DNA of 64,000 nucleotides, from assembly GCF_018333375.1 (NCBI RefSeq), contig NZ_BORW01000005.1, positions 156,700 through 220,699 on the forward strand, read 5' to 3'. Of the stretch, positions 44,270 to 53,807 are shown in pieces (the first letter of the stretch is position 1; each line of letters begins with the position of its first letter). The translations under genes and the position numbers were made by a program. Origin of the DNA: Paenibacillus cookii (lineage in GTDB: Bacteria; Bacillota; Bacilli; Paenibacillales; Paenibacillaceae). Below the pieces are notes generated by a model. That model was not told the origin of the DNA and searched no databases. It saw only the letters and a program-made list of their open reading frames with translations.

Positions 44270-45412
44270 CTAGTTGGCCGCCGAACGGAGAAAACCCGGC
44301 AGTCTGAGCATGGCCACGGTAAGTCCGGCCAAACCGAACGTGAGAAGAATGAGGGCTGCGCCCCATACGTCCCCTAGATGTGCGCCATGGGCGATAATAT
44401 CCTGCAGCGAATGCTGCGCCCAAAATTGCGGCAGGAAATGGCCGACCGTTTGCACAGCCTTCGGCAGGAGATAAGAAGGGACCCACAAACCGCCCAGCAT
44501 GGCGCCCCCCATGGAAATGACCTGCGTGATGACCATGGCCGCGCCTTCGCCCGGCACGAGGAAGGAGAGGGCCAGGCCGATGCCCGTGCCGGCAATGCTG
44601 AGGGATACCACGATGACGGCGAGCGCGGCGACGTCGCCCAGCGCCAGGCCGTATACGAAATGGCCGAAGGCGAACAAAATGACGCACTGGGCGATGACGG
44701 TCAAAACGAACGGAAACCACATGCCGAGCAAATAATGCAGCGGTTTGATGCGCGTCGTTCGGATGCGCGACAGCAGTCCGGTTTTCTTTTCCTCGAAAAA
44801 GCGGCGGGCCATCGTGATCATGATGAAAAAGACGAACATGACCGTCATGCCGGGCACGACCTGATCAATCACGCTGAACTTATCGGCGGACGCCGTCACG
44901 TTTTCGATCCGGATCGGGGAGGCGAGAGCCGCTTCGGCCTGCGCTTGGGATTCGCCTTTGGCGATCAGCAGGTCCGTCAGCTTTTGCTCGCGGTATTGGG
45001 TGGAAATGCTGCCGAGAATGGCCTGGATGGGAGCGACCTCCATCTGGGCGGACGGGTCCTGATACAGCTTGACGTCAGCCGCTTTCCCCGACTTCATCGC
45101 CTGCTCGAATCCGCTCGGGATGACGAGCATGGCCGAGAATTGCCCCTGCTTGATTTTGTCGAGCTGCCCGCTTACGTCATCCGCAGGAAGCTGTTCCACG
45201 TCCATGATGCCTTTCATTTGGCCGATCAGCGCCTTGGACGCGGCGGTCTGGTCCTGATCGATCGTACGCAGCGTCACGGAGGCTCCGCCTTCGCCCTGAT
45301 TGAAGACGGAACCGAACATGACGATAAAAATAATCGGCATCAAGAGGAGAAAAAAGAAGCTTTTTTTATCCTTGCCTATGAGCCGCAGCTCTTTGATAAT
45401 CATCGATCTCAT
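44270..45412 (-). CDS. ABC-2 type transporter permease
   Basis: 380 residues: one N-terminal membrane helix, an extracytoplasmic domain of about 160 residues, then five helices with the ABC-2 motif (M-A-R-R-F-F-E-E-K-K-T-G-L-L-S-R-I-R). It resembles linearmycin/daunorubicin-type exporters. Last in the operon; pairs with the ATPase just upstream. Confidence 0.88.
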   Translation of the reverse strand: MRSMIIKELRLIGKDKKSFFFLLLMPIIFIVMFGSVFNQGEGGASVTLRTIDQDQTAASKALIGQMKGIMDVEQLPADDVSGQLDKIKQGQFSAMLVIPSGFEQAMKSGKAADVKLYQDPSAQMEVAPIQAILGSISTQYREQKLTDLLIAKGESQAQAEAALASPIRIENVTASADKFSVIDQVVPGMTVMFVFFIMITMARRFFEEKKTGLLSRIRTTRIKPLHYLLGMWFPFVLTVIAQCVILFAFGHFVYGLALGDVAALAVIVVSLSIAGTGIGLALSFLVPGEGAAMVITQVISMGGAMLGGLWVPSYLLPKAVQTVGHFLPQFWAQHSLQDIIAHGAHLGDVWGAALILLTFGLAGLTVAMLRLPGFLRSAAN

Positions 45413-45455
45413 CGTTGGGAATCTCCTTTGTTCAAAGTTTGGAACCGAATGTTCG

Positions 45456-46427
45456 TTAGTCGCGAAGCGCCGTTCCGGTGACCTTCAAAAACACGCTTTC
45501 GAGCGAAGGGCGGACGATTTCCAGCTGCTTGACGTCCCATGCCTGCTGCGAAGCCTGGCGCAAAAGACGCTGCATAAGGGCCGAAGGCTGTTCCGTCTCC
45601 AGCAGCCATCCGGACCCCTCCTTGCGGGAGGAGGCGATATAAGGATCTTGAGGCGGTTCGGTCAAGCCGGGAACTTCCAGATAAATCGCTTTTTGGCCGT
45701 ATTGCTCAAGCAGTTGGCCCAGCGGGCCCATCGCTTTGACCGTGCCCTGATCCATGATCGCGATTTCGTCGCAAAGGGCTTCGACCTCTTCCATGTAGTG
45801 CGTGGAGTAGATGATGGTCACGCCTTCGCGGTTCAGCTCGCGGATTATCTCGAAGATATGGTTGCGCGATTGAGGATCGATCCCCACCGTCGGTTCGTCG
45901 AGAATAAGGAGCTTGGGCCGGTGGAGCAGGGCGGCGGCAATGTTGATCCGTCTTTTCATGCCGCCCGAGAAGGTGCTGACCGCCTCGTTTGCCCGCTCGA
46001 GAAGCCCGGTCTTGGCAAGCACCTCATGGATCCTTTGCTTCAGCTCCTTGCCTTTGACCCCATAGGCTTCCCCGAAAAATTCAAGGTTCTGGTAAGCGGT
46101 CAGCTTTTCGTACAGCGTAATGTCCTGCGGAACGTAGCCGATATATTTGGCGACGGCATCCGTTTCGCTGGCGGCATCTTTGCCGAACAGCTTCGCGGTG
46201 CCGCTGTCGGCCTTGACGATGCCCGTCAATATTTTCATCGTCGTCGATTTGCCGGCGCCGTTCGGGCCAAGAAAACCAAACGAGGTGCCGGGCTTCAGCG
46301 AAAAAGTGACGTTTTCGAGCGCCTGCTTTTTGGCGTACGCTTTTCGCAGCCCTTTGACTTCTAGCATATACTCGTTGTTAGATGCATCGTGGTCAGCCGC
46401 CTTTGGCGGATGAATCGTTTGAACCAT
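45456..46427 (-). CDS. ABC transporter ATP-binding protein (export type)
   Basis: 323 residues. Walker A G-P-N-G-A-G-K-S-T, signature F-S-G-G-M-K-R-R, Walker B L-L-I-L-D-E-P-T and switch S-T-H-Y-M-E-E are intact; an 80-residue C-terminal extension follows. It powers the permease encoded 43 bp downstream. The substrate is unknown; drug or lantibiotic export is typical. Confidence 0.92.
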   Translation of the reverse strand: MVQTIHPPKAADHDASNNEYMLEVKGLRKAYAKKQALENVTFSLKPGTSFGFLGPNGAGKSTTMKILTGIVKADSGTAKLFGKDAASETDAVAKYIGYVPQDITLYEKLTAYQNLEFFGEAYGVKGKELKQRIHEVLAKTGLLERANEAVSTFSGGMKRRINIAAALLHRPKLLILDEPTVGIDPQSRNHIFEIIRELNREGVTIIYSTHYMEEVEALCDEIAIMDQGTVKAMGPLGQLLEQYGQKAIYLEVPGLTEPPQDPYIASSRKEGSGWLLETEQPSALMQRLLRQASQQAWDVKQLEIVRPSLESVFLKVTGTALRD

Positions 46428-46438
46428 GTTTTTTCCTC

Positions 46439-47215
46439 CTATAAATCCAGTTTCTTTTCAAGCAAAAACGCCGTGATCCGAAGCACTGCAAAGGCCAGGA
46501 TCCAGTCCACCGCGACGATGGCCGGAAGCTCCAGCGGATAAGAAACCCAAAGGCTTTGCTGCGGAGAAAAGCTTGATTCGGGAATGACGATGTCCGTCAA
46601 GGAATACGTCAGGCCGAGGGCCGCCATGAAAACAACCCACAGGATCGGCGCCAAAGGACGGATGACGGTGTGTTGAAGAATGCCCATCAGGATGCCGGCC
46701 GCGATGATCAGCGGGCTCAGCGTGACGATTAGCGACAGCCATTGGATGCCGGTTGCCATAAACTCCCGGGCCGTTTCGAACGAGTAGTAGGGAATGGTGA
46801 AGGAAAGAATCATGACGTATACGGACGCGATGACAAATAGCATCAGGATCGCTGCCCATACCTTCAGCCAGCTGCCCAGCCATTTGGCGGCGATGAGCCG
46901 CATGCGGGATTCGGGAATCGTGAGCCACCAGCCGTAGGTTTCGTTGCCCCATTCGTTTTTGACGGACCCGAATCCAAGAAAAAATACGATGTATGGAAAA
47001 CCCAGGGTAATGCTCCAAATGGCATTAACCTGAAGATCGTTCCGCAGGGCGAAATAGGTAGCGGTACCGATCATGGCGACCAGGATGCATAAAAAGTAGG
47101 CCCTCCACCAACCCCGGGGAATGCGGGTCCGGTTTTGCTTTTTCCAGTTTCCTTTGCTTCTAAACTCGTGCCGTACCAAATCACGGAAAACTGCGGAAAA
47201 CATTAATCGTTCCAC
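46439..47215 (-). CDS. ABC transporter permease-like membrane protein
   Basis: 258 residues with six predicted membrane helices and a positively charged N-terminus. It overlaps the upstream ATPase gene by 13 bp and should be its partner, as in YtrB-type systems. No sequence motif fixes the substrate. Confidence 0.82.
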   Translation of the reverse strand: MERLMFSAVFRDLVRHEFRSKGNWKKQNRTRIPRGWWRAYFLCILVAMIGTATYFALRNDLQVNAIWSITLGFPYIVFFLGFGSVKNEWGNETYGWWLTIPESRMRLIAAKWLGSWLKVWAAILMLFVIASVYVMILSFTIPYYSFETAREFMATGIQWLSLIVTLSPLIIAAGILMGILQHTVIRPLAPILWVVFMAALGLTYSLTDIVIPESSFSPQQSLWVSYPLELPAIVAVDWILAFAVLRITAFLLEKKLDL

Positions 47216-47916
47216 TCCTTCGCGTACAATTTGCGGAAAACGTTCCGCAGCGAGCCGTATTCCGCCCGCAAATCCTCGGAATTGCCGGACCAGATGGCAC
47301 GGCCTTCCTTCAGCATGACCGTGTAATCGAACAGCCCCTCCACTTCCTGGATGTCATGGGTGCTGATCAGGATAGACTGCTCGCTTTCTTCCAGAAAATC
47401 GATCAGACTGGCGACGATCGCTTCCCTGGACATGACGTCGATCCCTGTAAACGGCTCGTCGAGCACGACAAGATCCACGTCCCGCGCGAGGCATAAAATG
47501 AGCATGATCCGCGCTTCCTGGCCTTTGCTCATGCCGCCTACGCGCATGTCGAGGTCGATCTCCATTTCATCCGCGAGCTGAATCGCGCGTTCCATGGAGA
47601 AGCCGGGAAGGAAAGAGTTTCCCCATTCGAGCGCTTGCCGGGCCGTATGATTCGGATACCATCGGGCGCGGTCGGGAAGATAGGCGATGCTTTGGTTCGT
47701 CCGCCAGCCTGGCGTTTTCCCCAGCACCTCGACCCGTCCTTCGTCAGGTCTCACCATGCCCGTCAACGTACGGAATAAAGTCGATTTGCCGCAGCCGTTC
47801 GGGCCCAGTATGCCGGTGATCCTTCCCGCGGGAATCGCAAGTTCAAGCCGGTCCAGCGCGATTTTTTGGCCGTAACGCTTCGTTACCTGATGGCATTCCA
47901 CAATGTTTGGGATCAT
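47203..47916 (-). CDS. ABC transporter ATP-binding protein (YtrB-like)
   Basis: 237 residues from the ATG at 47916 (GGGAGGAG upstream). Walker A G-P-N-G-C-G-K-S-T, signature M-S-K-G-Q-E-A-R, Walker B L-V-V-L-D-E-P-F, switch S-T-H-D. Its ATG overlaps the stop codon of the GntR gene (ATGA), so the two are translationally coupled. Confidence 0.92.
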   Translation of the reverse strand: MIPNIVECHQVTKRYGQKIALDRLELAIPAGRITGILGPNGCGKSTLFRTLTGMVRPDEGRVEVLGKTPGWRTNQSIAYLPDRARWYPNHTARQALEWGNSFLPGFSMERAIQLADEMEIDLDMRVGGMSKGQEARIMLILCLARDVDLVVLDEPFTGIDVMSREAIVASLIDFLEESEQSILISTHDIQEVEGLFDYTVMLKEGRAIWSGNSEDLRAEYGSLRNVFRKLYAKEWND

Positions 47917-48320
47917 AAACCGTCTCCTCCCGTTCCCGAATCTTTTTTCCCCCGGACGTATTTCTCGATGTCTTCCCATGAAAGTCCGAGGTTTTCCATC
48001 TGCTCCATGAAACTGTCGATATATTTGGCGGCCAGAGCCGTTCGAAAGGAGGCCACGTTGTCGGCGGAGGAGGTCACGAACGTGCCTTGACCCCGGCGTT
48101 TCTCCGTCAATCCGTCCCGTTCCAGCTCCTGGTAGGCCCGCATCACGGTATTCGGATTAATCCGCAATTCCTGCGCGAGCTCTCTGACCGATGGCATTTT
48201 TTCTCCCAAAGCAATCTCTCCTTTTGCTATTGCGCTTCTGGCTTGGTCCAGTATCTGTTCATATAAAGGTTGACTGAAATCGATCTGAAAATGCAGCGAG
48301 CCAACCTGCTGTTCTTCCAT
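47913..48320 (-). CDS. ytrA: GntR-family regulator, YtrA subfamily
   Basis: 135 residues from the ATG at 48320 (GGGAGG 7 bp upstream). A GntR winged helix (P-S-V-R-E-L-A-Q-E-L-R-I-N-P-N-T-V-M-R-A-Y) is followed by only about 60 residues, the short C-terminus typical of YtrA. It is the first gene of a five-gene ABC operon. The YtrA operator lies just upstream. In B. subtilis YtrA senses cell-wall antibiotics; the same role here is inferred. Confidence 0.9.
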   Translation of the reverse strand: MEEQQVGSLHFQIDFSQPLYEQILDQARSAIAKGEIALGEKMPSVRELAQELRINPNTVMRAYQELERDGLTEKRRGQGTFVTSSADNVASFRTALAAKYIDSFMEQMENLGLSWEDIEKYVRGKKDSGTGGDGL

Positions 48321-48358
48321 AGAGGTTCCTCCCACCGTACCGAAGTACGATTAGTGAT

Positions 48359-48400
48359 TTAAGTGTATTATATCACTTAATACACTTAATACAATAGGCA
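48359..48400 (-). promoter_or_regulatory. YtrA-type operator and promoter
   Basis: A 12-bp perfect inverted repeat TTAAGTGTATTA/TAATACACTTAA (48359-48389) contains AGTGTA-N13-TACACT, the known YtrA site. On the minus strand its centre includes a TATAAT, with TTGTAT 16 bp upstream. Binding would block the promoter, giving autorepression. Confidence 0.85.
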
Positions 48401-48541
48401 GAACCTGTTTTTTTGAAATGGAGGGTTTATCCAACGCAAAAAACAGTCTGCTTCCGGGTGGGAAAGGACAGGCGGGGGCCTGTTGAAACCGGATACCTGG
48501 AACAGGTAGAATGAGGAAAAAAGGATGACTTAGAAAGCGGG

Positions 48542-49240
48542 GTGGGGAAGATCGGATTGCAGGCATTGGTGCTTGGCGCCACGGGGCTTGTGGGCGGAGA
48601 GCTGGTTGCGGAACTGCTGCGCAGCGAAGCCTATGACGCCGTTGTCGTGCTGACGAGGCGTCCGTTGGCGGTTCGCCATCCGAAGCTGCGGGAAACGATC
48701 ATCGACTTGGAGACGTTGGAGGATCATGCGGAAACGTTCCGGGGCGTCAGGGATGTGTTTTGCTGCCTTGGCACGACGATCCGAAAGGCGGGATCGCAGG
48801 CGAAATTCCGCAAGGTCGACCTTGAATATCCGCTGCGGGCGGCGAAAATAGCGAAACGTCAAGGCGCCGGGCAGTTTTTGGCCGTCACCGCGATGGGGGC
48901 CGATCCCAATTCCAAAATCTTTTACAACCGGGTCAAGGGCGAGGCCGAAAAAGCCATGGCTTCCGTGGGCATCCAGGGCGTGCATTTGTTTCGGCCGTCG
49001 CTGCTGCTCGGCGAGCGAAACGAATTCCGCTTCGGCGAGGCGGCAGGGGCCTGGGTCATGAAAAGCCTGGATCCCCTCATGCGGGGCAGGGCGGCCAAAT
49101 ACCGGGCGATGCCGGCTAGGACCCTTGCGCGTGCCATGGTAAACATCGCTTTAACGGGGACGGCCGGCGTCCATGTATACCCGAACGACGTGATTCGCGT
49201 GCTTGGCATGGAGGCGGAAGATGGCTGCGTGAATGCTTGA
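48542..49240 (+). CDS. NAD(P)-binding protein, TIP30/YbjT-like
   Basis: 232 residues from GTG at 48542; a TTG at 48557 is also possible. V-L-G-A-T-G-L-V-G-G-E-L is the Rossmann motif, and D-V-F-C-C-L-G-T-T-I-R-K-A-G-S and A-M-G-A-D-P-N-S-K-I-F-Y-N-R-V-K-G-E are the signatures of the TIP30/HTATIP2-like short-chain dehydrogenase group. The substrate is unknown. Confidence 0.85.
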   Translation: MGKIGLQALVLGATGLVGGELVAELLRSEAYDAVVVLTRRPLAVRHPKLRETIIDLETLEDHAETFRGVRDVFCCLGTTIRKAGSQAKFRKVDLEYPLRAAKIAKRQGAGQFLAVTAMGADPNSKIFYNRVKGEAEKAMASVGIQGVHLFRPSLLLGERNEFRFGEAAGAWVMKSLDPLMRGRAAKYRAMPARTLARAMVNIALTGTAGVHVYPNDVIRVLGMEAEDGCVNA

Positions 49241-49353
49241 AGCCCTCGCGCTCTTTTGATAGCGATAGCATAAAACAAAGCGTCCCGGGATCCGTCATGG
49301 ATCCGAGGGACGCTTGTTTTTTCGCCGATCAGCAAGCGGAATGAGGGGAAGAC

Positions 49354-50970
49354 TCAGCGCACGGCCTGCTCCTTCCGGTACTCGTTAGGGGTTTGGCCTT
49401 CCTGCTTTTTGAAGACCTTGCTGAAATATTTTTCGTCCTGGTAGCCGACCATTTCGGCAACCTGCGCGATGCGCAGCTGCGGGTTCAGCAGCAGCAGCTT
49501 CGCTTTTTCGATGCGCACGCCCGCAAGGAAATCCGAAATGTTCACGCCGAATTCCTGCTTGAAGCGGCGGGAGATGTATTCGCGGCTCAGGAAAAAGCGG
49601 GCGGCCATGTCCTGCAGCGAGATATCCTCGGCATAATGGTTTTCCAAATACGCGGCGATGTCGTAAATGATGTGGTTTTCCCGGGAATGCCGCTGCGTGA
49701 GCATCCGGCTGGCCGCCGTCAGCCGGCCTTCGTATTGGGCTTTCCAGAGCGGGAAGGAAAGCCTTCCCTGCGGGTCGAGCGGAAGCGACCGCGGGAGCTC
49801 GAGCAGCGCGTCCTTTTCGGGTCCATCTGGGGACGGGCTATCGTTGTGGTCCATCCACTGCTTCAGCATCCAGTCCCATTCGGCATTCCACTGCTCGAGC
49901 TGCTCCGGCGTCACCGCGCCGAGCTCCCCGACCCGGCTCATCCAGGCGTCCACCGCCGCACCGATTTTTTCCGCGCTGCCGCTGAGCGCGGCCAGCCGGA
50001 AGCTCTCTTCGTGCGAGCTTAGACGAAGCGGTTTCGGGGGCTGCGGCGCGTCGGCGTGAAGCCAGCCGGAACCGCTTAACGCGTTCCGCCGCCACAGGGC
50101 CAGGCGGGCCTCCTGATAGGAAGCGGCTGTTCCTTGCGGAAAAGGCAGGCACGATCCGGCCCCGATATGCACCTGACGGTGCAGCGTCAGGTCGATTCCC
50201 TGCCGGATGTTTTCAAGGACGGCCTGATGCGGCATCGTTTCGTCCCATAGCAGCATGACGATTTCCTCGGGGCGTCCCAAATGGTGAAAGGCGATGCCTT
50301 TTTGTCCGGACAGCAGCACTTCATTGCAGATATTGATCAGCGTAAAGTACAGCAGCTCCGGCATCTGCCCGAATTTATCCAGCACCTCGTGATCGAGCTG
50401 GGCGGCGCTGATGACGGCGGCACGGCAGGAGCCCGCGGAATCCGGCAGGCCGAACTCGTCCCGGAGCTGCCGGGCCAGTTCCTCTTTGCCGCCGGGGCCG
50501 CCGATGAGGTCGGTCAGCAGCTTGTCCGCATAATGGGGCCGCATCCGGTTGAGTTCCATGTTTTGGCGCGTGCTGAGGCGGTCCTGCAGCGCTTCCTTCC
50601 GTACGGCCTCCACGGCTTTTTCCAGCGCTTCGTTCAGCGCATCCGGATCGACCGGCTTCAAAATATAATCGAGGCCGCCGCTCCGGATCGTGTGCCGCAC
50701 CAGCTCGAAATCGTCGTATCCGCTGATGACGATCGTTTTGACGTCGGGGCGGTTGTCCTTGATCCATTCGAGCAGTTTGGTGCCGTCCATCCTCGGCATG
50801 CGCATGTCGGTCATCACGATTTGCGGGGATTCCTCCGCGATGAGCTCCACGGCCGCTTGCCCGTCGGACGCTTCAAGAATGCCCGTCACGCCATGTTCGT
50901 CCCAATCGGCCAGCATTTTGATCGCATCCCTCACGTGCTTTTCGTCATCCGCTATCAAAACCTTCATCAT
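49354..50970 (-). CDS. yesN: YesN-type response regulator
   Basis: 538 residues. An N-terminal receiver domain (phosphoacceptor Asp55 in V-M-T-D-M-R-M-P) is followed by a long middle region and an AraC-type DNA-binding domain (about 435-535: I-S-L-Q-D-M-A-A-R-F-F-L-S-R-E-Y, then Y-Q-D-E-K-Y-F-S-K-V-F-K). Its ATG overlaps the YesM stop codon (ATGA). It should activate the divergent sugar transporter operon. Confidence 0.92.
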   Translation of the reverse strand: MMKVLIADDEKHVRDAIKMLADWDEHGVTGILEASDGQAAVELIAEESPQIVMTDMRMPRMDGTKLLEWIKDNRPDVKTIVISGYDDFELVRHTIRSGGLDYILKPVDPDALNEALEKAVEAVRKEALQDRLSTRQNMELNRMRPHYADKLLTDLIGGPGGKEELARQLRDEFGLPDSAGSCRAAVISAAQLDHEVLDKFGQMPELLYFTLINICNEVLLSGQKGIAFHHLGRPEEIVMLLWDETMPHQAVLENIRQGIDLTLHRQVHIGAGSCLPFPQGTAASYQEARLALWRRNALSGSGWLHADAPQPPKPLRLSSHEESFRLAALSGSAEKIGAAVDAWMSRVGELGAVTPEQLEQWNAEWDWMLKQWMDHNDSPSPDGPEKDALLELPRSLPLDPQGRLSFPLWKAQYEGRLTAASRMLTQRHSRENHIIYDIAAYLENHYAEDISLQDMAARFFLSREYISRRFKQEFGVNISDFLAGVRIEKAKLLLLNPQLRIAQVAEMVGYQDEKYFSKVFKKQEGQTPNEYRKEQAVR

Positions 50971-52814
50971 TCGTTCGTCTCCTTCGTATATTTCGCTTTG
51001 GTGTGTATTCGGGCGATGATCCGGACGCCTTGCGGCTCCATGTTTTCGATATGCAGCGCCGATCCGTGCTCGTTGTACAGCTGAAGGCGCATCATGACGT
51101 TGTGCAGCCCGATTCCATACTCCCCGTTTCCGTCGGCCTGCGTCCGGTTTTGCTGGCGTTCGAGCCCGGCGGCGAGGCGGCTTAGCACGTCGGGCGGAAT
51201 CGGCTCCCCGTTATTTTCGATCGTAACCGTGAGGACGCCTGCCGGCTCCATCCGGCTTATGATGGCGAGTTTTCCTTTCCCGCCTTCCGGATTGTCCATC
51301 CCGTGTTTGAAAAAGTTCTCGACGAGCGGCTGCAAAATCATTTTCGGCACCGGTACCCCCAGCGTGTCCGGCTCCAGATGGAGCGAAAATTCCAGCTGAT
51401 CGCCAAACCTCTCCTTTTGCAAATCAAGATACAGCTTCACGTGTTCCGCTTCATCCTGAAGCGTGACGAGCGCGTCGTTGTTGTTCATGCTGTAGCGCAT
51501 GATTTTCGAAAGGGATGTGAGCAGGGCATAAATCCGGGGCGCGTTGTGATGGAGCGCCAGCGTGCCGATCGACTGCAGCGTGTTGTATAGGAAATGCGGA
51601 TTGATCTGGGCCTGCAGCGCCTTGAGCTGATTGGTTTTGTTGGCCAATTCCAGCTTGTATTCGCGCAAAATGAGGTTGTTGATCGTATCCATCATTTGCC
51701 TGAACCTGGCGAACATGATGCCCGTTTCGTCGCGGCTGCTCCAATCGATATCGACGTTCAGCTGGCCGGATTGGATCCGGTTCATGTAGCTCGTCAAACG
51801 TTTGATCGGCTCGGTGATGCGCACCGAAATGAACAGCGTGCCGAAGATGATCACGAGCAGGGCGATGACGGCGATCACCGTGTTGATTTTCGTGAGCTCG
51901 GTGGCCCGCTCATACAGCGTCGCGTTCGGGATCCGCTTGATGATCGTCCAGTCGGTATAAGGCGTTTGCATCTTTTCGTACACATGCATCGCGCCGTTCA
52001 TTTCAAAATAGCCGCTGACGTTTTGGCCGATATGGTCAAGCACGGCTTGATCCTGCAGCTTTTGGCCGATTTGCTCGTCGTTGCCGGAATAAATGACGCT
52101 GCCTCCCTGGTCGACGATGACCAGCTGCTCGTTCTTTTTATTAAACAGCTGTTCGCAAATGGCCGCAACCGAATCGAGCCTGACGTCGATGGCCAGCACC
52201 CCCAGCACCTTTTCCGAAGGGATGTTGGTGATCGTCCGGTGGAAGGTGAACACCTGGCGCTTCGTATACGAGGTCGGCGACGGGGGAAAACCATAATCAT
52301 GGCTGTTATGGGTCGGCTCGACGGCGGTCGTGAATTTTTCGTACGGCACGGTACTGACGTAAGGCACGGGACGGAACTCCCTTTTCGGAAAGGTGGCCGG
52401 CGTCACGAGCGTCGATTGGTTGGACTGTGAAGCATGCAGGTAGATCCGCTCGATGCCGCTCACCGTGTTTTGTATGTTTTGCAGCAGCGTAAACACCTCG
52501 GCCACGGCGCGGTAATCCTCGGGAATTTTGCGCAGGTTCCGCAAAAAATTGGCGTCGTTATACACGACGAGCGAAGCCTTGTTGATATTGTCCAAATAAT
52601 TGCTCAGATTCGTTTTCCCCTGAAAAATCAAATGCCGGTTTTCCTCCAGCGCCTGCTCCTTAATCGTTTCCTTCGTATGGATATACGTGATGCTGATGGA
52701 CAGCAGCAGCGGTATGGTCGTCGCCAGCAGCATGAACTGGATCAGCCGCGAGCGGATGCTGCGGAACTTCATCGGTTTGTCCCTTTCGTTTACATAATGG
52801 CCTCTTTTCGGCAT
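50967..52814 (-). CDS. yesM: YesM-type sensor histidine kinase
   Basis: 615 residues (an ATG at residue 15, position 52772, is an alternative with AAGGGA upstream). Two membrane helices (25-45, 312-331) flank a large extracellular sensor domain. A HAMP linker follows, then the His_kinase H-box Q-I-N-P-H-F-L-Y-N-T-L (His407) and an ATPase domain (P-L-V-E-N-F-F-K-H-G, G-I-G-L-H-N-V). It senses a sugar or binding protein outside and phosphorylates YesN. Confidence 0.92.
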   Translation of the reverse strand: MPKRGHYVNERDKPMKFRSIRSRLIQFMLLATTIPLLLSISITYIHTKETIKEQALEENRHLIFQGKTNLSNYLDNINKASLVVYNDANFLRNLRKIPEDYRAVAEVFTLLQNIQNTVSGIERIYLHASQSNQSTLVTPATFPKREFRPVPYVSTVPYEKFTTAVEPTHNSHDYGFPPSPTSYTKRQVFTFHRTITNIPSEKVLGVLAIDVRLDSVAAICEQLFNKKNEQLVIVDQGGSVIYSGNDEQIGQKLQDQAVLDHIGQNVSGYFEMNGAMHVYEKMQTPYTDWTIIKRIPNATLYERATELTKINTVIAVIALLVIIFGTLFISVRITEPIKRLTSYMNRIQSGQLNVDIDWSSRDETGIMFARFRQMMDTINNLILREYKLELANKTNQLKALQAQINPHFLYNTLQSIGTLALHHNAPRIYALLTSLSKIMRYSMNNNDALVTLQDEAEHVKLYLDLQKERFGDQLEFSLHLEPDTLGVPVPKMILQPLVENFFKHGMDNPEGGKGKLAIISRMEPAGVLTVTIENNGEPIPPDVLSRLAAGLERQQNRTQADGNGEYGIGLHNVMMRLQLYNEHGSALHIENMEPQGVRIIARIHTKAKYTKETNE

Positions 52815-52857
52815 ATCAATATTTTCCCCCTAACGGTTCACGATCCTCCGTTTTTTT

Positions 52858-52871
52858 TGTAAACGCATTCC
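52858..52871. promoter_or_regulatory. cre-like site upstream of the permease operon
   Basis: TGTAAACGCATTCC matches 9 of 11 fixed positions of the CcpA cre consensus. It lies between yesM and the divergent first permease gene. Confidence 0.4.
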
Positions 52872-52925
52872 TCCATACTTAACCTACAGACAGTCAGAGT
52901 ATTTTTTGCAAAGGGGAGAATCGGG

Positions 52926-53807
52926 ATGAATCGCAAAAAAACGTCCGGGCTGCTTCAGCAGCTGGTGTTCGTGGGGCCGTCCACGCTCTTTTTTACCGTC
53001 ATTATTGTGATTCCGTTCCTGCTGGGCCTCTATTACTCCTTCACGAGCTGGAATGGAGTATCCGGCGAGGTCACCTGGGTCGGCATCGACAATTTCAAAC
53101 AAATATTAACGAAAGATCCCGACTTTGGGAAGGCTTTCTGGTTTACGGTCCGCTTTACGGTAATCGGCATTATTTTAACCAATCTGCTCGGATTTTTCCT
53201 GGCCTATTTCCTGACGAAGCCGCTGAAGACGCGCAACGTGCTGCGCACCGTCTTTTTTATGCCGAACGTGATCGGCGGCCTGCTGCTGGGTTTCATTTGG
53301 CAGTTTATTTTCGTCAAAGGGTTTGCCGCGGTCGGCAGCGCCACCGGCTGGCATTTCTTCAATCTGCCTTGGCTTGGCGATGCGACGACCGCCTTCTGGG
53401 GCATCGTGATCGTGTTCGTTTGGCAAACCGCGGGTTATTTGATGGTCATCTACATTTCGTCGATCAACAACATTCCGAAGGACATCATCGAAGCGGCGGA
53501 AATCGACGGGGCCAGCAGGCTGCAAATTTTGAAAACGGTCATTATGCCGCTGGTCATGCCGGCCGTTACCGTCTGCTTGTTCCTGGCGATCTCCTGGTCC
53601 TTCAAAATGTTCGACCTGAACCTGTCGCTCACGAAAGGCGGGCCGTTCCGCTCGACCGAATCCGTGGCGCTGAACATTTACAACGAGGCGTTCCAGAACA
53701 ACCGTTACGGGCTGGGCACCGCCAAAGCGATCATATTCTTCGTCGTCGTGGCGGTCATTACGAGCCTGCAGGTGAAATTGACGAAATCGAAGGAGGTTGA
53801 ATCCTGA
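52926..53807 (+). CDS. sugar ABC transporter permease (MalF-type)
   Basis: 293 residues, six membrane helices, E-A-A loop E-A-A-E-I-D-G-A-S-R-L-Q-I-L. AAAGGGGAG precedes the ATG. It forms the channel with the next gene's product; the stop codon overlaps the next ATG by one base. Confidence 0.93.
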   Translation: MNRKKTSGLLQQLVFVGPSTLFFTVIIVIPFLLGLYYSFTSWNGVSGEVTWVGIDNFKQILTKDPDFGKAFWFTVRFTVIGIILTNLLGFFLAYFLTKPLKTRNVLRTVFFMPNVIGGLLLGFIWQFIFVKGFAAVGSATGWHFFNLPWLGDATTAFWGIVIVFVWQTAGYLMVIYISSINNIPKDIIEAAEIDGASRLQILKTVIMPLVMPAVTVCLFLAISWSFKMFDLNLSLTKGGPFRSTESVALNIYNEAFQNNRYGLGTAKAIIFFVVVAVITSLQVKLTKSKEVES

